Shown here: piece after piece, positions 26,427 to 34,243 of the stretch
Position numbering within the stretch: position 1 is the stretch's first letter
Layout of the letters: each line of letters opens with the position of its first letter
DNA from: Pseudomonas sp. S35
GTDB lineage: Bacteria; Pseudomonadota; Gammaproteobacteria; Pseudomonadales; Pseudomonadaceae
Reading direction: 5' to 3'
Assembly (NCBI RefSeq): GCF_009866765.1
Contig: NZ_CP019431.1
Coordinates: 5,394,001-5,458,000 of the forward strand
DNA: 64,000 nucleotides
Position numbers and translations under genes: made by a program
The notes under the pieces: generated by a model
The model's input: the letters and a program-made list of their open reading frames with translations, nothing else
The model's database searches: none
What the model was told of the DNA's origin: nothing

Positions 26427-26969
26427 ATGATCAAACAAATCAGCAGTCTCGTATTTACAGCTATGCTGTTTTCAACAGCCACAGTCGTACAAGCTGAAAC
26501 CAGCTTTTCTAAAAACGAAAACTACAACGACCAACAAGTCAGTGCCGACATTCAGGGTTTTGGTAACAAAGTCATCGATCAGGTAGGCAAGTCGAAATAT
26601 GTAAAATTCGACCAGCAAAAAACTGAATACGCGTATACCATTACTCGTTATGCAGAAGGTGATATTCAGTACACTGGCAACCCTGCTGACATGAAGGGTG
26701 TGCGCTTTATTAAGGTGCAGTTCTTTGTGGATGGTACACCGGGGCATACTCAAGTAAGTACATTCACACCAAGCAAATACGATAACGCTATCAGAATTGT
26801 CAAGATGGACCGTGATGATGCAAGACCTTATGAATTCGATCTAGGTATGGATTCAGACAACAGGCTTTATATAATCAACAAAAATGGAAGCACAACACCC
26901 CTCCAACAGGTAAATGAAATAAAACGTGATATTCCGCTGACAGAAAAAAACAAAGAGATGATTTTCTAA
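26427..26969 (+). CDS. Exported protein, paralogue 2 (180 aa)
   Basis: ATG 26427 gives a clean signal peptide (MIKQISSLVFTAMLFSTATV then VQA). The frame could begin five codons earlier at 26412. Shared blocks with paralogue 1 include SADIQGFGN, YAYxI, QYTGN, VSTFTPSKYDNAIRIVKMDR and PYEFDLGMD. A tandem duplication with later divergence is clear. The unit ends in a strong bidirectional terminator. Confidence 0.65.
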   Translation: MIKQISSLVFTAMLFSTATVVQAETSFSKNENYNDQQVSADIQGFGNKVIDQVGKSKYVKFDQQKTEYAYTITRYAEGDIQYTGNPADMKGVRFIKVQFFVDGTPGHTQVSTFTPSKYDNAIRIVKMDRDDARPYEFDLGMDSDNRLYIINKNGSTTPLQQVNEIKRDIPLTEKNKEMIF

Positions 26970-26976
26970 TAATAAA

Positions 26977-27005
26977 AAAGGCAGTAGAGCAAATCTACTG
27001 CCTTT
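26977..27005. terminator. Bidirectional terminator
   Basis: A perfect 12-bp hairpin, AAAGGCAGTAGA-GCAAA-TCTACTGCCTTT, lies between the convergent ends of the secreted paralogue and the 101-aa gene. Confidence 0.85.
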
Positions 27006-27026
27006 AAAATTCATCAAGCTTCCGCC

Positions 27027-27332
27027 TTATCCACCTATAATTTTCAATCTTATAATCTTCTTCTCATCAGGGGTTAAATTCATTGTAGACAGTTTACCTA
27101 CTGCAAAAAGGTAAGCATCCTTGGTAGATGGAAGGCTTTGAGCAAATTCATCTTCAAAATTGTGGAAATATAGATTAGCTAATCTGTCAGCTTCAACAAC
27201 CAAGTCATATCTAGCCAATTCCTCTGCTAACCGTCTTCTTTTGGCTTCATGATTGTGGAGCCTCACAGCCTTAACGTAGTCATTATCTTTCTTATCTTCT
27301 AGCTCTAACGCAATCGTTTCATATGTATTCAT
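27027..27332 (-). CDS. Small hypothetical backbone protein (101 aa)
   Basis: Starts MNTYETIALELEDKKDNDYV. Helical and charged with a leucine-rich middle (KRRRLAEELARYDLVVEADR), no membrane segment. Start placed by a backbone promoter 27 nt upstream and leader AACAAACCTTACTAAAAATG. Single-gene unit ended by the shared terminator. Function unknown. Confidence 0.6.
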   Translation of the reverse strand: MNTYETIALELEDKKDNDYVKAVRLHNHEAKRRRLAEELARYDLVVEADRLANLYFHNFEDEFAQSLPSTKDAYLFAVGKLSTMNLTPDEKKIIRLKIIGG

Positions 27333-27358
27333 TTTTAGTAAGGTTTGTTGTTATGCGA

Positions 27359-27370
27359 ATTATAGCATTT
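27359..27370 (-). promoter_or_regulatory. Backbone promoter of the 101-aa gene
   Basis: AAATGCTATAAT on the minus strand, 27 nt from the ATG. The leader ACAACAAACCTTACTA nearly repeats those of the 7972 and 8330 genes. Confidence 0.65.
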
Positions 27371-27414
27371 CACTTTAATCAAATTTACAATTAAGCAAAA
27401 ATAATAAAACAGAC

Positions 27415-27591
27415 TCAAAGGTCTGTATTAATAGGTTTCCAATTCTCTCTAAATTCTTGATGCTTTTTCCGCTCAAGATGGATATTCAGATCCAGACTCA
27501 AACATTCGTCAACCTCATCATCTGTTTTTTTATGTGTGATCGGCTCTTCATCATCGTAGTAGTTAAATGGCTTCTTTTTCCCTATTTTCAT
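27415..27591 (-). CDS. Small acidic/basic protein (58 aa), not previously listed
   Basis: ATG 27591 overlaps the stop of the 90-aa gene by 4 nt, which supports real translation. The product starts MKIGKKKPFNYYDDEEPITH and ends WKPINTDL. It is hydrophilic with alternating charge. It is the second gene of a two-gene backbone unit. Function unknown. Confidence 0.5.
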   Translation of the reverse strand: MKIGKKKPFNYYDDEEPITHKKTDDEVDECLSLDLNIHLERKKHQEFRENWKPINTDL

Positions 27592-27860
27592 TTCACTGCC
27601 TCCTGCTGACCAATCAGCTCAAGACTCAGATCATAAAGCGCAGAAATAGCCTGACCACTAAACATGATAAAAATTGGTGCTCTGAAATTCATTACTTTTA
27701 TTTTTGTTATCTTCTGCATTTTCTTAGTGAAGCTTAAAAACTTATCCCCCTTGACTCTGACTTTCACCAGAATCGACAACCTTTTTAACTGATCGCCTTC
27801 AATCTCAAGACTAAACGCCTTTAAAGCATTTACATCTTCAACAGTTATATCCTTTTTCAT
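27588..27860 (-). CDS. Small hypothetical backbone protein (90 aa)
   Basis: ATG 27860 (MKKDITVEDVNALKAFSLEI) is set by the promoter 25 nt upstream; the longer frame would start in the promoter itself. Contains a beta-rich block KRLSILVKVRVKGDKFLSF and a hydrophobic segment near residues 62-75, possibly one membrane-associated helix. It is divergent from the IcmC-like gene. Function unknown. Confidence 0.5.
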   Translation of the reverse strand: MKKDITVEDVNALKAFSLEIEGDQLKRLSILVKVRVKGDKFLSFTKKMQKITKIKVMNFRAPIFIMFSGQAISALYDLSLELIGQQEAVK

Positions 27861-27884
27861 TTTTTGGCTTGTTTGTTTGTACCT

Positions 27885-27910
27885 ATTATAGCATTTCAAA
27901 ATGGTATAAT
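27885..27910. promoter_or_regulatory. Back-to-back pair of divergent backbone promoters
   Basis: ATTATAGCATTT (27885-27896, minus-strand AAATGCTATAAT) and AAATGGTATAAT (27899-27910, plus) lie head to head with 2 nt between them. They serve the 90-aa gene (25 nt away) and the IcmC-like gene (24 nt away). Both leaders contain ACAAAC. The geometry leaves no room for a -35 outside the other promoter. Confidence 0.75.
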
Positions 27911-27933
27911 TTGAGAAACAAACCTTCTAAACA

Positions 27934-28728
27934 ATGAAAACAATAAAAAGATGGCTAATGATTTTTTCAGCCGTCCTAGCCATTACGGTAACGACAGTAC
28001 CTCTCAGCTACGCAGAACCGATTACAGGTGAATCAACATCAGAACATTCAAGCGGATTCGTTGGGGTTGATGACAATGATGAAGGCTATGACGAGTGGGC
28101 AGATAGTGCTAATGGAGACGCATATCTAGACCTTATATCAATAATAACTTGGGTTGCTGTAAAGGCTTCAGTTTTGATTGGAGTAGTTCTTGTCCTAAAT
28201 GCTTTCATGGATATGCGTCTATCTACAGAAGTAGGCGGACATGACAAACCAAAGCTGGTGCGAAAAGCAATGATAGGATTTCTAATTGGCGTTTTACTGC
28301 TTAATATCACGTCCATCATTGACGTCGTTGTATATACATTAAACCCTGAATCAAAAGGGGGTTGCTTTATCACGAATGCCGAAGCTTTGGATGATATAAG
28401 GGTTGGTAAAAACAAAGACGCATGTTGGAGTCTAGCATCAGCACAAATAACTGGACCAACTTATGAGAAAGCCAAAAGCATGATTGACTCACAGAATGCC
28501 GGAGGTATCGAAAGCCAGTTAAAAATTGTAATAAGCGCCCTACAAGCCTTGGGTGTCATATACTTTATTATTGGCATTAATGAACTGAACCAAATTTCTA
28601 AAGGTTCAAGCAGGCATGGGGTTGGACGTGTTTTAACTCAAATAATTGCCGCTGGCCTAATTATTGATTTCCCGCACACTGTAGCTGTAGTCCTAGCTTC
28701 TGGAAAGCTGTTAGGTCTGGACATATAA
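27934..28728 (+). CDS. IcmC/DotE (TraQ)-like conjugation membrane protein (tentative)
   Basis: 264 aa. Signal peptide to about residue 27 (LSYA), an acidic linker, membrane segments near 67-88 and 107-127, a Cys-containing loop, then two more at about 198-218 and 230-252. The C-terminal part, VIYFIIGINELNQISKGSSR followed by a Gly-Val-Gly and a long hydrophobic helix LTQIIAAGLIIDFPH, matches the pattern of IcmC/DotE-type proteins of type IVB systems. Those are inner-membrane parts of the transfer channel. The extra signal-peptide region is unusual for the family. Own promoter and terminator. Confidence 0.5.
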   Translation: MKTIKRWLMIFSAVLAITVTTVPLSYAEPITGESTSEHSSGFVGVDDNDEGYDEWADSANGDAYLDLISIITWVAVKASVLIGVVLVLNAFMDMRLSTEVGGHDKPKLVRKAMIGFLIGVLLLNITSIIDVVVYTLNPESKGGCFITNAEALDDIRVGKNKDACWSLASAQITGPTYEKAKSMIDSQNAGGIESQLKIVISALQALGVIYFIIGINELNQISKGSSRHGVGRVLTQIIAAGLIIDFPHTVAVVLASGKLLGLDI

Positions 28729-28749
28729 AAAGCCCCATCTGGGGCTTTT
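28728..28749. terminator. Bidirectional terminator
   Basis: AAAAGCCCC-ATCT-GGGGCTTTT, directly at the stop of the IcmC-like gene and 13 nt from the stop of the converging 221-aa gene. Confidence 0.85.
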
Positions 28750-28761
28750 CTAATTCATTGC

Positions 28762-29427
28762 TCACTCGCTAATGAATTGATCAAACAGGCGCTTGGAAAT
28801 TTCATATCTACATTCATTGTAAACTCCACGCTTGATAAGAGCCATTTTAAGCACATTTTCAAGATAGTCGAATTCTGATGAGGTTGGGTCAAAATCGTAG
28901 CTGACTAATATCCGTGCAGTTTTAAAAGCATCACGCAAAAGCGCTTCTTCTTCTTTCTTGTACTCAAGTGCCCAGCGTTTGTAATCAGCCAGGGAACCGC
29001 CCTTCTCTGCCGCTGGCGTTGCTATAGCTACGTCTAAGCTTACTTCTTCCTCTACCTGGACGATGCCTAGACGCTCATACGATTCGCTCACACCAAGGGG
29101 CACAATCACGTCAGGCACAACGACAGGCCACTCATCATCCTCGATGCCTTGCGAAGGCTCAACAGAGGCTACTTCAGACGCTACGATGGGCGCTGGTGCT
29201 GGTGCTGGTGCTGGTGCTGGTGCTGGTGCTGGTGCTGGTGCTGGTGCTGGTGCTGGGAGCTTGATCGCGGCAAGTGATGCATTCAAGCCACGATGTTCAG
29301 TTATCGAGCTTAACGCTTGGATCAGTGAGTCAGTTCTTCCCGCGACGTTCTCTTTTGTTTTTTCTGTTCCGAATAGATCTGGTAAATCAATCTGCACTGG
29401 CGGTTCGTTAAAGTTTAATTCGTTCAT
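28762..29427 (-). CDS. Hypothetical protein with Pro-Ala repeat linker (221 aa)
   Basis: Starts MNELNFNEPPVQIDLPDLFG. Residues about 57-80 are a run of Pro-Ala dipeptides encoded by a hexamer repeat. The acidic second half ends in a helical domain with SYDFDPTSSEFDYLENVLKM, followed by RGVYNECRYEISKR. Two domains joined by a rigid Pro-Ala arm that could span a distance, as in TonB-like or IcmE-like linkers. No membrane segment. Divergent promoter shared with the 249-aa gene. Confidence 0.6.
   Translation of the reverse strand: MNELNFNEPPVQIDLPDLFGTEKTKENVAGRTDSLIQALSSITEHRGLNASLAAIKLPAPAPAPAPAPAPAPAPAPAPAPIVASEVASVEPSQGIEDDEWPVVVPDVIVPLGVSESYERLGIVQVEEEVSLDVAIATPAAEKGGSLADYKRWALEYKKEEEALLRDAFKTARILVSYDFDPTSSEFDYLENVLKMALIKRGVYNECRYEISKRLFDQFISE
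29192..29255 (+). repeat. GCTGGT hexanucleotide microsatellite
   Basis: About eleven uninterrupted copies, read on the minus strand as Pro-Ala codons. Slippage changes length by two residues without breaking the frame. Confidence 0.95.
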
Positions 29428-29449
29428 ATTTTACACAGTTGTTTTTGTC

Positions 29450-29484
29450 ATTATAGCAAATGCGATTAGCTCAAATGGTATAAT
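29450..29484. promoter_or_regulatory. Divergent backbone promoters
   Basis: Minus strand ATTTGCTATAAT (29450-29461), 23 nt from ATG 29427, and plus strand AAATGGTATAAT (29473-29484), 26 nt from ATG 29510. The pair is spaced 11 nt apart, unlike the tight pair at 27885. Confidence 0.65.
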
Positions 29485-29509
29485 ACGTTAAATAAATAAT
29501 TTCCCGCAC

Positions 29510-30259
29510 ATGACGAATTCAAACATCCACGTATTAAATCCTCAACTAAAACTAACATTTCAAGACTTCACAGCAAACGGAAAGCCATCAATCAATCAAA
29601 ACCTAATTCAAGCCCTGGCGAAACTTCATCAAACAAATACCAGTGAGTTGATGATATACACGGCCCAAAGAAAACGCTTCACTACAAAGATTCAGGTGCA
29701 TTTCACAAGAGACTTGCTACTAGAACGACACATCAGTATTACAGCACCAGATGCTATACGCATCGAACACGAACACCACTGCTGCTTTGAATTCGACATT
29801 ACACATAATGGTAAATCCAAAAAAGCTAATGAAGATTATTTGAAGCTACACCTTTGCCGCTTTTTCAAGGTTGTGGTGAATTACGACACTTGGGATTCTT
29901 TTACTAACGAAGACTACAGTAAAGCGTATAGGAAATTCATGCCGTACAGGAGCCCTTCAGAAACGGCCATCAAGATTAGCCAAACAGATCTTCTTCAAGG
30001 TTTACGCTCAATAATAAAAGACCTTGAAGCCCCGGTCATCAAATACATTCCAAGCGGAGCCGAAGCATTCGCAGATTTAACCCAAGATATAGAAACACGA
30101 ACACATAAGCTTTACGTTGCAATTGAAAACCCATTAGGGGAATTGCATTGCATGGTCGCAGTGGATGCGGCCACTTGCCAGGTGTTTGCTCACTATCCAA
30201 AATCAAACCTCAAAGATATTGCATATTTTTGCAACATCTTCATCAAAGAATCATCCTAA
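29510..30259 (+). CDS. Hypothetical backbone protein (249 aa)
   Basis: Starts MTNSNIHVLNPQLKLTFQDF. Soluble, mixed alpha/beta, with His-rich patch IRIEHEHHCCFEFDITHNGK near residue 80-100 and a C-terminal half that repeats the hydrophobic pattern of the N-terminal half. The HEHHCC cluster could bind a metal, but no catalytic signature is recognised. It heads a run of plus-strand genes, each with its own promoter. Confidence 0.6.
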   Translation: MTNSNIHVLNPQLKLTFQDFTANGKPSINQNLIQALAKLHQTNTSELMIYTAQRKRFTTKIQVHFTRDLLLERHISITAPDAIRIEHEHHCCFEFDITHNGKSKKANEDYLKLHLCRFFKVVVNYDTWDSFTNEDYSKAYRKFMPYRSPSETAIKISQTDLLQGLRSIIKDLEAPVIKYIPSGAEAFADLTQDIETRTHKLYVAIENPLGELHCMVAVDAATCQVFAHYPKSNLKDIAYFCNIFIKESS

Positions 30260-30260
30260 C

Positions 30261-30272
30261 AAATGGTATAAT
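30261..30272 (+). promoter_or_regulatory. Backbone promoter of the 90-aa gene at 30296
   Basis: Exact AAATGGTATAAT, 1 nt after the upstream stop codon, 24 nt before ATG 30296. Leader AAAAACAAACTGAACAATT. Confidence 0.75.
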
Positions 30273-30295
30273 CTATAAAAACAAACTGAACAATT

Positions 30296-30568
30296 ATGCA
30301 AAATTCAAAATTATCTACAACTGAAGTATACAAAACTTACTTTAAAATAGAACGCCTCGTTAAATTCATAATACTAAGCTTTGTCATCCTAATATTTTGT
30401 TCAATATTTATGAGCCATTCGATGGGCAATTTCAGCTTCATCAATTGGCTAGAGGCAATTTCTCGATCAAATGTCACTCAAGTTATGTGTGGCTCAATTG
30501 CTTACATTGCCTTACCAATCACCCTCTCCTACCTATTCATTTACAAAAGAAAAAATCGTCAGGCTTAA
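30296..30568 (+). CDS. Small two-helix membrane protein (90 aa)
   Basis: Starts MQNSKLSTTEVYKTYFKIER. Membrane segments at about residues 24-42 and 64-84, then a positively charged end (KRKNRQA). Own promoter. The 5' end of the longer frame from 30397 overlaps it but is not coding. Inferred inner-membrane component; family unknown. Confidence 0.6.
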   Translation: MQNSKLSTTEVYKTYFKIERLVKFIILSFVILIFCSIFMSHSMGNFSFINWLEAISRSNVTQVMCGSIAYIALPITLSYLFIYKRKNRQA

Positions 30569-30611
30569 TGCCTGATTATCTTTATCCTATAAGTAAAATT
30601 TCGGCGCTATC

Positions 30612-30623
30612 AAATGGTATAAT
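30612..30623 (+). promoter_or_regulatory. Backbone promoter of the 284-aa gene
   Basis: Exact AAATGGTATAAT, 29 nt before ATG 30652, with leader AAAAAACAAACAATGCC. An internal ATG in the leader (30643) is out of frame. Confidence 0.75.
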
Positions 30624-30651
30624 TAGAGAAGAAAAAACAAACAATGCCACT

Positions 30652-31506
30652 ATGTTTAAAGCCAGCCTAACTAAAGGTCGAGAGATTCCGATCAATGATT
30701 TGAACGAATTGCTTTACAGCAAGACTTTCGACTTCGATCCAAAGCCCAATACACTTGACGAAATCAATAGTGCCAAAAATTACACAGAGCTGAGTAATCC
30801 TTTTATCCTCTACAAGTACAACAAAGAAATTGAATTTCTGCTTTTCTTTTCTAACTGCCCAACGCGAAATGACCTAATCAGTGCGCTTATCTTTGACGAT
30901 TACTCGCAACGATTGGCTAACAAACCTCTCGTTTTTCGTTTGAAGTGGTTCTATGAGAAAGACCTGAAAGGTTTCATAAAGACTCTATACGCTTTTCCTA
31001 CGGACGCTTTGAACGTCAGTGGCTACAGAGCTAATAGCCGTTGTACGGATCATAGATTCCGAATCAGACATGACTGGGCACAGATTCAAAACGAAGAATC
31101 ATTAAACAACTTCACTACGAATGAAGAAAACTGGCTGGCCTTTGATGCTTTTCAATTATGCCAATTTTATGAGTGGGCTGAAAACGCTCGACCAAACAGC
31201 ATTAATGAATACATCGCTTTTTTGCTAAAGAAAAATTATGCACGATACTTTACCCATTACGTGAATAAACCGGAATGGCTTAGATATCCAACAGACTATA
31301 TGACGGAACACCCCTCACTTCATAAAGACATGCTAATCACTTATGAACCTTTTCTGAAAAGGTATGGGCACCTTTTCGCTAGATACAATGAAACGTATCT
31401 GAATAAAAAAGCCAAGTCATACAGAGCCTTTCTAGAGGCTACCAAACCTCAACGAACACTTATGAAAATCCTTTCAATACCAACAAATATAGCGAGACTA
31501 TTATGA
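30652..31506 (+). CDS. Hypothetical backbone protein (284 aa)
   Basis: The open frame reaches back to 30397, but the promoter at 30612 sets the start at ATG 30652 (MFKASLTKGREIPINDLNEL). Soluble, rich in Tyr, Phe and Asn, with many aromatic pairs and no membrane helix. Overlaps the 198-aa gene by 4 nt. No recognised domain. Its place next to other backbone genes suggests a transfer-related role. Confidence 0.6.
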   Translation: MFKASLTKGREIPINDLNELLYSKTFDFDPKPNTLDEINSAKNYTELSNPFILYKYNKEIEFLLFFSNCPTRNDLISALIFDDYSQRLANKPLVFRLKWFYEKDLKGFIKTLYAFPTDALNVSGYRANSRCTDHRFRIRHDWAQIQNEESLNNFTTNEENWLAFDAFQLCQFYEWAENARPNSINEYIAFLLKKNYARYFTHYVNKPEWLRYPTDYMTEHPSLHKDMLITYEPFLKRYGHLFARYNETYLNKKAKSYRAFLEATKPQRTLMKILSIPTNIARLL

Positions 31507-32099
31507 CAGACGAATATGATGAAGACGCAATAAATCAAATGATGGCAAACCTAGATACGGGAATAAATGGTGATGATGAAAAAGACATTCCCAATCCGAA
31601 CGTTGACATCCTAGATCAAATTTTCAACTCTGACCCGCCACCAGAAGATAAATCGTATGCCGGTTTTAAGAAGAAACTAGGCGCACCGCTGGATAAATAT
31701 TGCACGGCTTTCGACCAAATCATCACAAGCAATTTTCTTAAACAACCAATCGAAACCTGTGCTTCTTTAATGTTCGTCACGAGCATGATTAGAACTTACA
31801 CAAAAATCAGACCCGGCTCACCCGAATGGAAGATGTGCAATGAAGAGGTAAAGGCATTCGTAAAACACATGGATGACTATTATAGTATTTTTAAGTACAC
31901 CCAATTCGAAAACAACAAGATCAACACTCACTATGTAGAAAATCTATTCGAGCTGGATAGGATTATTTTCAAGATGGGTTATTCAAAGGTCAAATGGGAA
32001 TACAGACAACCCATGGAAATCCTAACAATCTGCCTAAAATTTCCAACGAACAAATCAGTGCTAGCCGAGATATTTACAGATTTGCAGGGCGACCTTTAA
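31503..32099 (+). CDS. Hypothetical acidic protein (198 aa)
   Basis: Coupled to the preceding gene (ATGA). The first 50 residues are strongly acidic and disordered-looking (MTDEYDEDAINQMMANLDTG), the rest helical with several Cys. No membrane segment and no known motif. It converges with the 32096-32818 gene, and the stops are 3 nt apart. Confidence 0.6.
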   Translation: MTDEYDEDAINQMMANLDTGINGDDEKDIPNPNVDILDQIFNSDPPPEDKSYAGFKKKLGAPLDKYCTAFDQIITSNFLKQPIETCASLMFVTSMIRTYTKIRPGSPEWKMCNEEVKAFVKHMDDYYSIFKYTQFENNKINTHYVENLFELDRIIFKMGYSKVKWEYRQPMEILTICLKFPTNKSVLAEIFTDLQGDL

Positions 32100-32104
32100 T
32101 CGCC
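32088..32104. terminator. Weak compact hairpin between convergent stops
   Basis: GGCGA-CCTTTAA-TCGCC followed by TTTCC, overlapping both stop codons. Short stem, so a modest call. Confidence 0.35.
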
Positions 32105-32818
32105 TTTCCTGTAGGTGCTTGTCGTATCAAAGATGTAAAGTTCATCGAATAGAACATCTGCATTCTTCTGTAGTTTCTTATCCAAAAAGCTTTTCAAGTC
32201 TTCGTCACCCACCAGGTGAGGTGCTTTCAAGGCTTCATGACGAGCTACAGCTAACGGGATGCGCTGATTGTCAGCGAAGTACTGCCCTAGCGTCGAAGCA
32301 AGCTTACGCGCAATCACAGCATAAACCTGACCTTCCACATCCTCACGCCCAGCTTCCAGTACCGAGTCAGGCAGATCGATGCACGCAGCGTGGATTACGT
32401 CAGTGATGAGCCTTACAAGGCCCCCTTTTGGCGTTACAGCTTCATCAGCTACCAGGGAGAGAATGATCTGACCTTCGTTGCTGGCACCTATACCAAATTC
32501 ATGATGCACATCCCGAATCAGGGAAAGCGCAATCTCTGCAGACTGTGTACGCACGTCCAGTACGCAGAAGCCCTTACCCGTCAGTAGTACAGAACCCAAC
32601 CCGTTGGCCGGGGCTGTGGACCCTTCGGCGGTATCAGGCACCACAAGCGTCAAAGACCGAGACGACCGAATCATGGTGCTGATCAAACGTTCTCGACATC
32701 TATTGAGGAGTTCAGGCTTCGCCACCAGCTCATCAGCTGCTTTGGAAGCCTCCTTGCTTCTTGGCCTTTGAGCTTGGTTAGGTACGAAGAAGGAGAACAG
32801 CCACTTCATCGAAATCAT
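32096..32818 (-). CDS. Hypothetical protein (240 aa), second gene of the 34152 operon
   Basis: ATG 32818 overlaps the upstream stop by 4 nt; a second ATG three codons in (MKWLFSFF) is possible. Soluble, with Ala/Leu-rich helices and central beta strands (LGSVLLTGKGFCVLDVRTQS). Noticeably more GC-rich than its partner, suggesting a different origin or stronger codon selection. No recognised domain. Confidence 0.55.
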   Translation of the reverse strand: MISMKWLFSFFVPNQAQRPRSKEASKAADELVAKPELLNRCRERLISTMIRSSRSLTLVVPDTAEGSTAPANGLGSVLLTGKGFCVLDVRTQSAEIALSLIRDVHHEFGIGASNEGQIILSLVADEAVTPKGGLVRLITDVIHAACIDLPDSVLEAGREDVEGQVYAVIARKLASTLGQYFADNQRIPLAVARHEALKAPHLVGDEDLKSFLDKKLQKNADVLFDELYIFDTTSTYRKGD

Positions 32819-34152
32819 GGTTTGTACCCCCTTTTAACTGCCTCCCGCACCGTGTGGTCGTCTTGCTCATTCTTTTCAAGCTTGTGCATTTCTGAGAGGG
32901 TTTTACCTCCAATGATTTTACCCAGTTCAAGTGATACCTCGTGCGTCTTTCCATCTTTTACCTTTTTACCGACAACATTCTTTGAATCATCTGAAATCGA
33001 CATATCAGCACTTGCTTTTTTTGCATGCTCTTCAAAAGTTGAGAGATTCCCATTACTAGCTAAGACTACGTTTCTGATAGATTTTTCAATTCTTTGCTCT
33101 TCACCCATTTTCAGCTCTTGAATATACCTCTCCCCTTTTTCCACCGTTTTGGTAAGGAATGTTGCAGAAAGCTTTTTATCCACCGTCGAACCGGTAACAT
33201 GCTCACCATCCTTGCTGAACGTAATTTCTAAATTGTGCACACCCGCAAACATTTCACTTTTACTTTCTAAATACTCTAAATCTCCACCGCAAACCTTTAA
33301 CATCCTCAATGTACGTTGCTCTAAAGCTTCTTGTGCAGTAATAGGTTTAACCCCACCAGTTAAAGGAGGCGCTTGTGAATTCACTGGAGCTGCATTGTTA
33401 TTAGATTCAATGTCAACTTTGACTGGCTCAACTTTGGGCTTTAACTCATCCATTAGGTATCTGAAATCTTTATCAAGAATGACAATTCTTTTATGGTCTA
33501 TTCCCTCTTCATGCAACGTCTTAATAACATCAACAAAAAACTTTTCTCGTTCGGTCCTACTCACTAACTTAGCATCTGTCGATAACTCAACTGGTTTTTT
33601 CGTATCAGCATAATTATGTCTAGCCTCAAACCTAGCTATCTCTTTAACCCAGGGCGCATTTATATTTGAGTAGAAATTTATGGAGCCCGTTCTATTCAAA
33701 TCAAAAATTGGCATATTACGCTCATCGGCTATTTTTATTTTGGTGTTCGAAAGCTGAAGAATAGAAAGGTTATACTTCGCCAACAGCACTTTTAGTTCAG
33801 CTAAATAGTCTTTCGCTTCTACAAGATCTTGTTCCGGTTCTTGTACAAGCTCAGAGGCGGGAATTCTTTTCAGGTTAATCGTCGCTATCACTTTCTCTTT
33901 GAAAGAACCGTCATATTCAGTCAAATCGTAATTTGTTTGGCTGTTACTACCCATGCTGAATGTTTTGGCATCGTCTGCAAACTGTTGCAAAATATCATCA
34001 CTATATTCCTCCTTGTTTTCAGGAAGGTCTTGGAGAATATTAGGTTTGTCATCTGCATCTTGAAAGGACTGAACAACATCCACTGTATCCTCTGTGAATC
34101 CAGTGTCTTTCTTCCCACCAAATACCTCTTTAATTTTATCTATAAACTTCAT
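32815..34152 (-). CDS. Hypothetical protein with an LPD7-like central domain (445 aa)
   Basis: Starts MKFIDKIKEVFGGKKDTGFT. Around residues 180-250 it has INFYSNINAPWVKEIARFEA, then EKFFVDVIKTLHEEGIDHKR and IVILDKDF. The 486-aa gene has an aligned block (EQFIKNTIGTLVDSGVSLDR). The strand-helix-helix-strand pattern recalls the large polyvalent protein-associated domain 7 seen with relaxases. The C-terminal 150 residues are charged and helical, and the linker is Pro/Asn-rich. Tentative; may be a transfer-associated DNA-processing or scaffold protein. It has its own backbone promoter. Confidence 0.5.
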   Translation of the reverse strand: MKFIDKIKEVFGGKKDTGFTEDTVDVVQSFQDADDKPNILQDLPENKEEYSDDILQQFADDAKTFSMGSNSQTNYDLTEYDGSFKEKVIATINLKRIPASELVQEPEQDLVEAKDYLAELKVLLAKYNLSILQLSNTKIKIADERNMPIFDLNRTGSINFYSNINAPWVKEIARFEARHNYADTKKPVELSTDAKLVSRTEREKFFVDVIKTLHEEGIDHKRIVILDKDFRYLMDELKPKVEPVKVDIESNNNAAPVNSQAPPLTGGVKPITAQEALEQRTLRMLKVCGGDLEYLESKSEMFAGVHNLEITFSKDGEHVTGSTVDKKLSATFLTKTVEKGERYIQELKMGEEQRIEKSIRNVVLASNGNLSTFEEHAKKASADMSISDDSKNVVGKKVKDGKTHEVSLELGKIIGGKTLSEMHKLEKNEQDDHTVREAVKRGYKP

Positions 34153-34177
34153 TTTAGATTTGTTTGTTAATGCTTTA

Positions 34178-34189
34178 ATTATACCATTT
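34178..34189 (-). promoter_or_regulatory. Backbone promoter of the 445-aa gene
   Basis: Exact AAATGGTATAAT on the minus strand, 26 nt before ATG 34152. Leader AACAAACAAATCTAAA. Confidence 0.75.
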
Positions 34190-34210
34190 CACAGGCAACA
34201 AATTATGCGC

Positions 34211-34235
34211 AAAAAAAAAAGAACCCGTAGGTTCT
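34211..34235 (-). terminator. Terminator after the 486-aa gene
   Basis: Minus-strand AGAACC-TACG-GGTTCT followed by ten T residues, 9 nt past the stop at 34244. Confidence 0.8.
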
Positions 34236-34243
34236 CTTATTTT

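Noticed and set aside
29192..29255. CRISPR or iteron array
   Set aside because: The repeats are hexamers without spacers and sit inside a coding frame; they are a microsatellite.
30397..30651. N-terminal extension of the 284-aa gene
   Set aside because: It overlaps the 90-aa membrane gene and the promoter at 30612; the promoter-to-ATG distance fixes the start at 30652.
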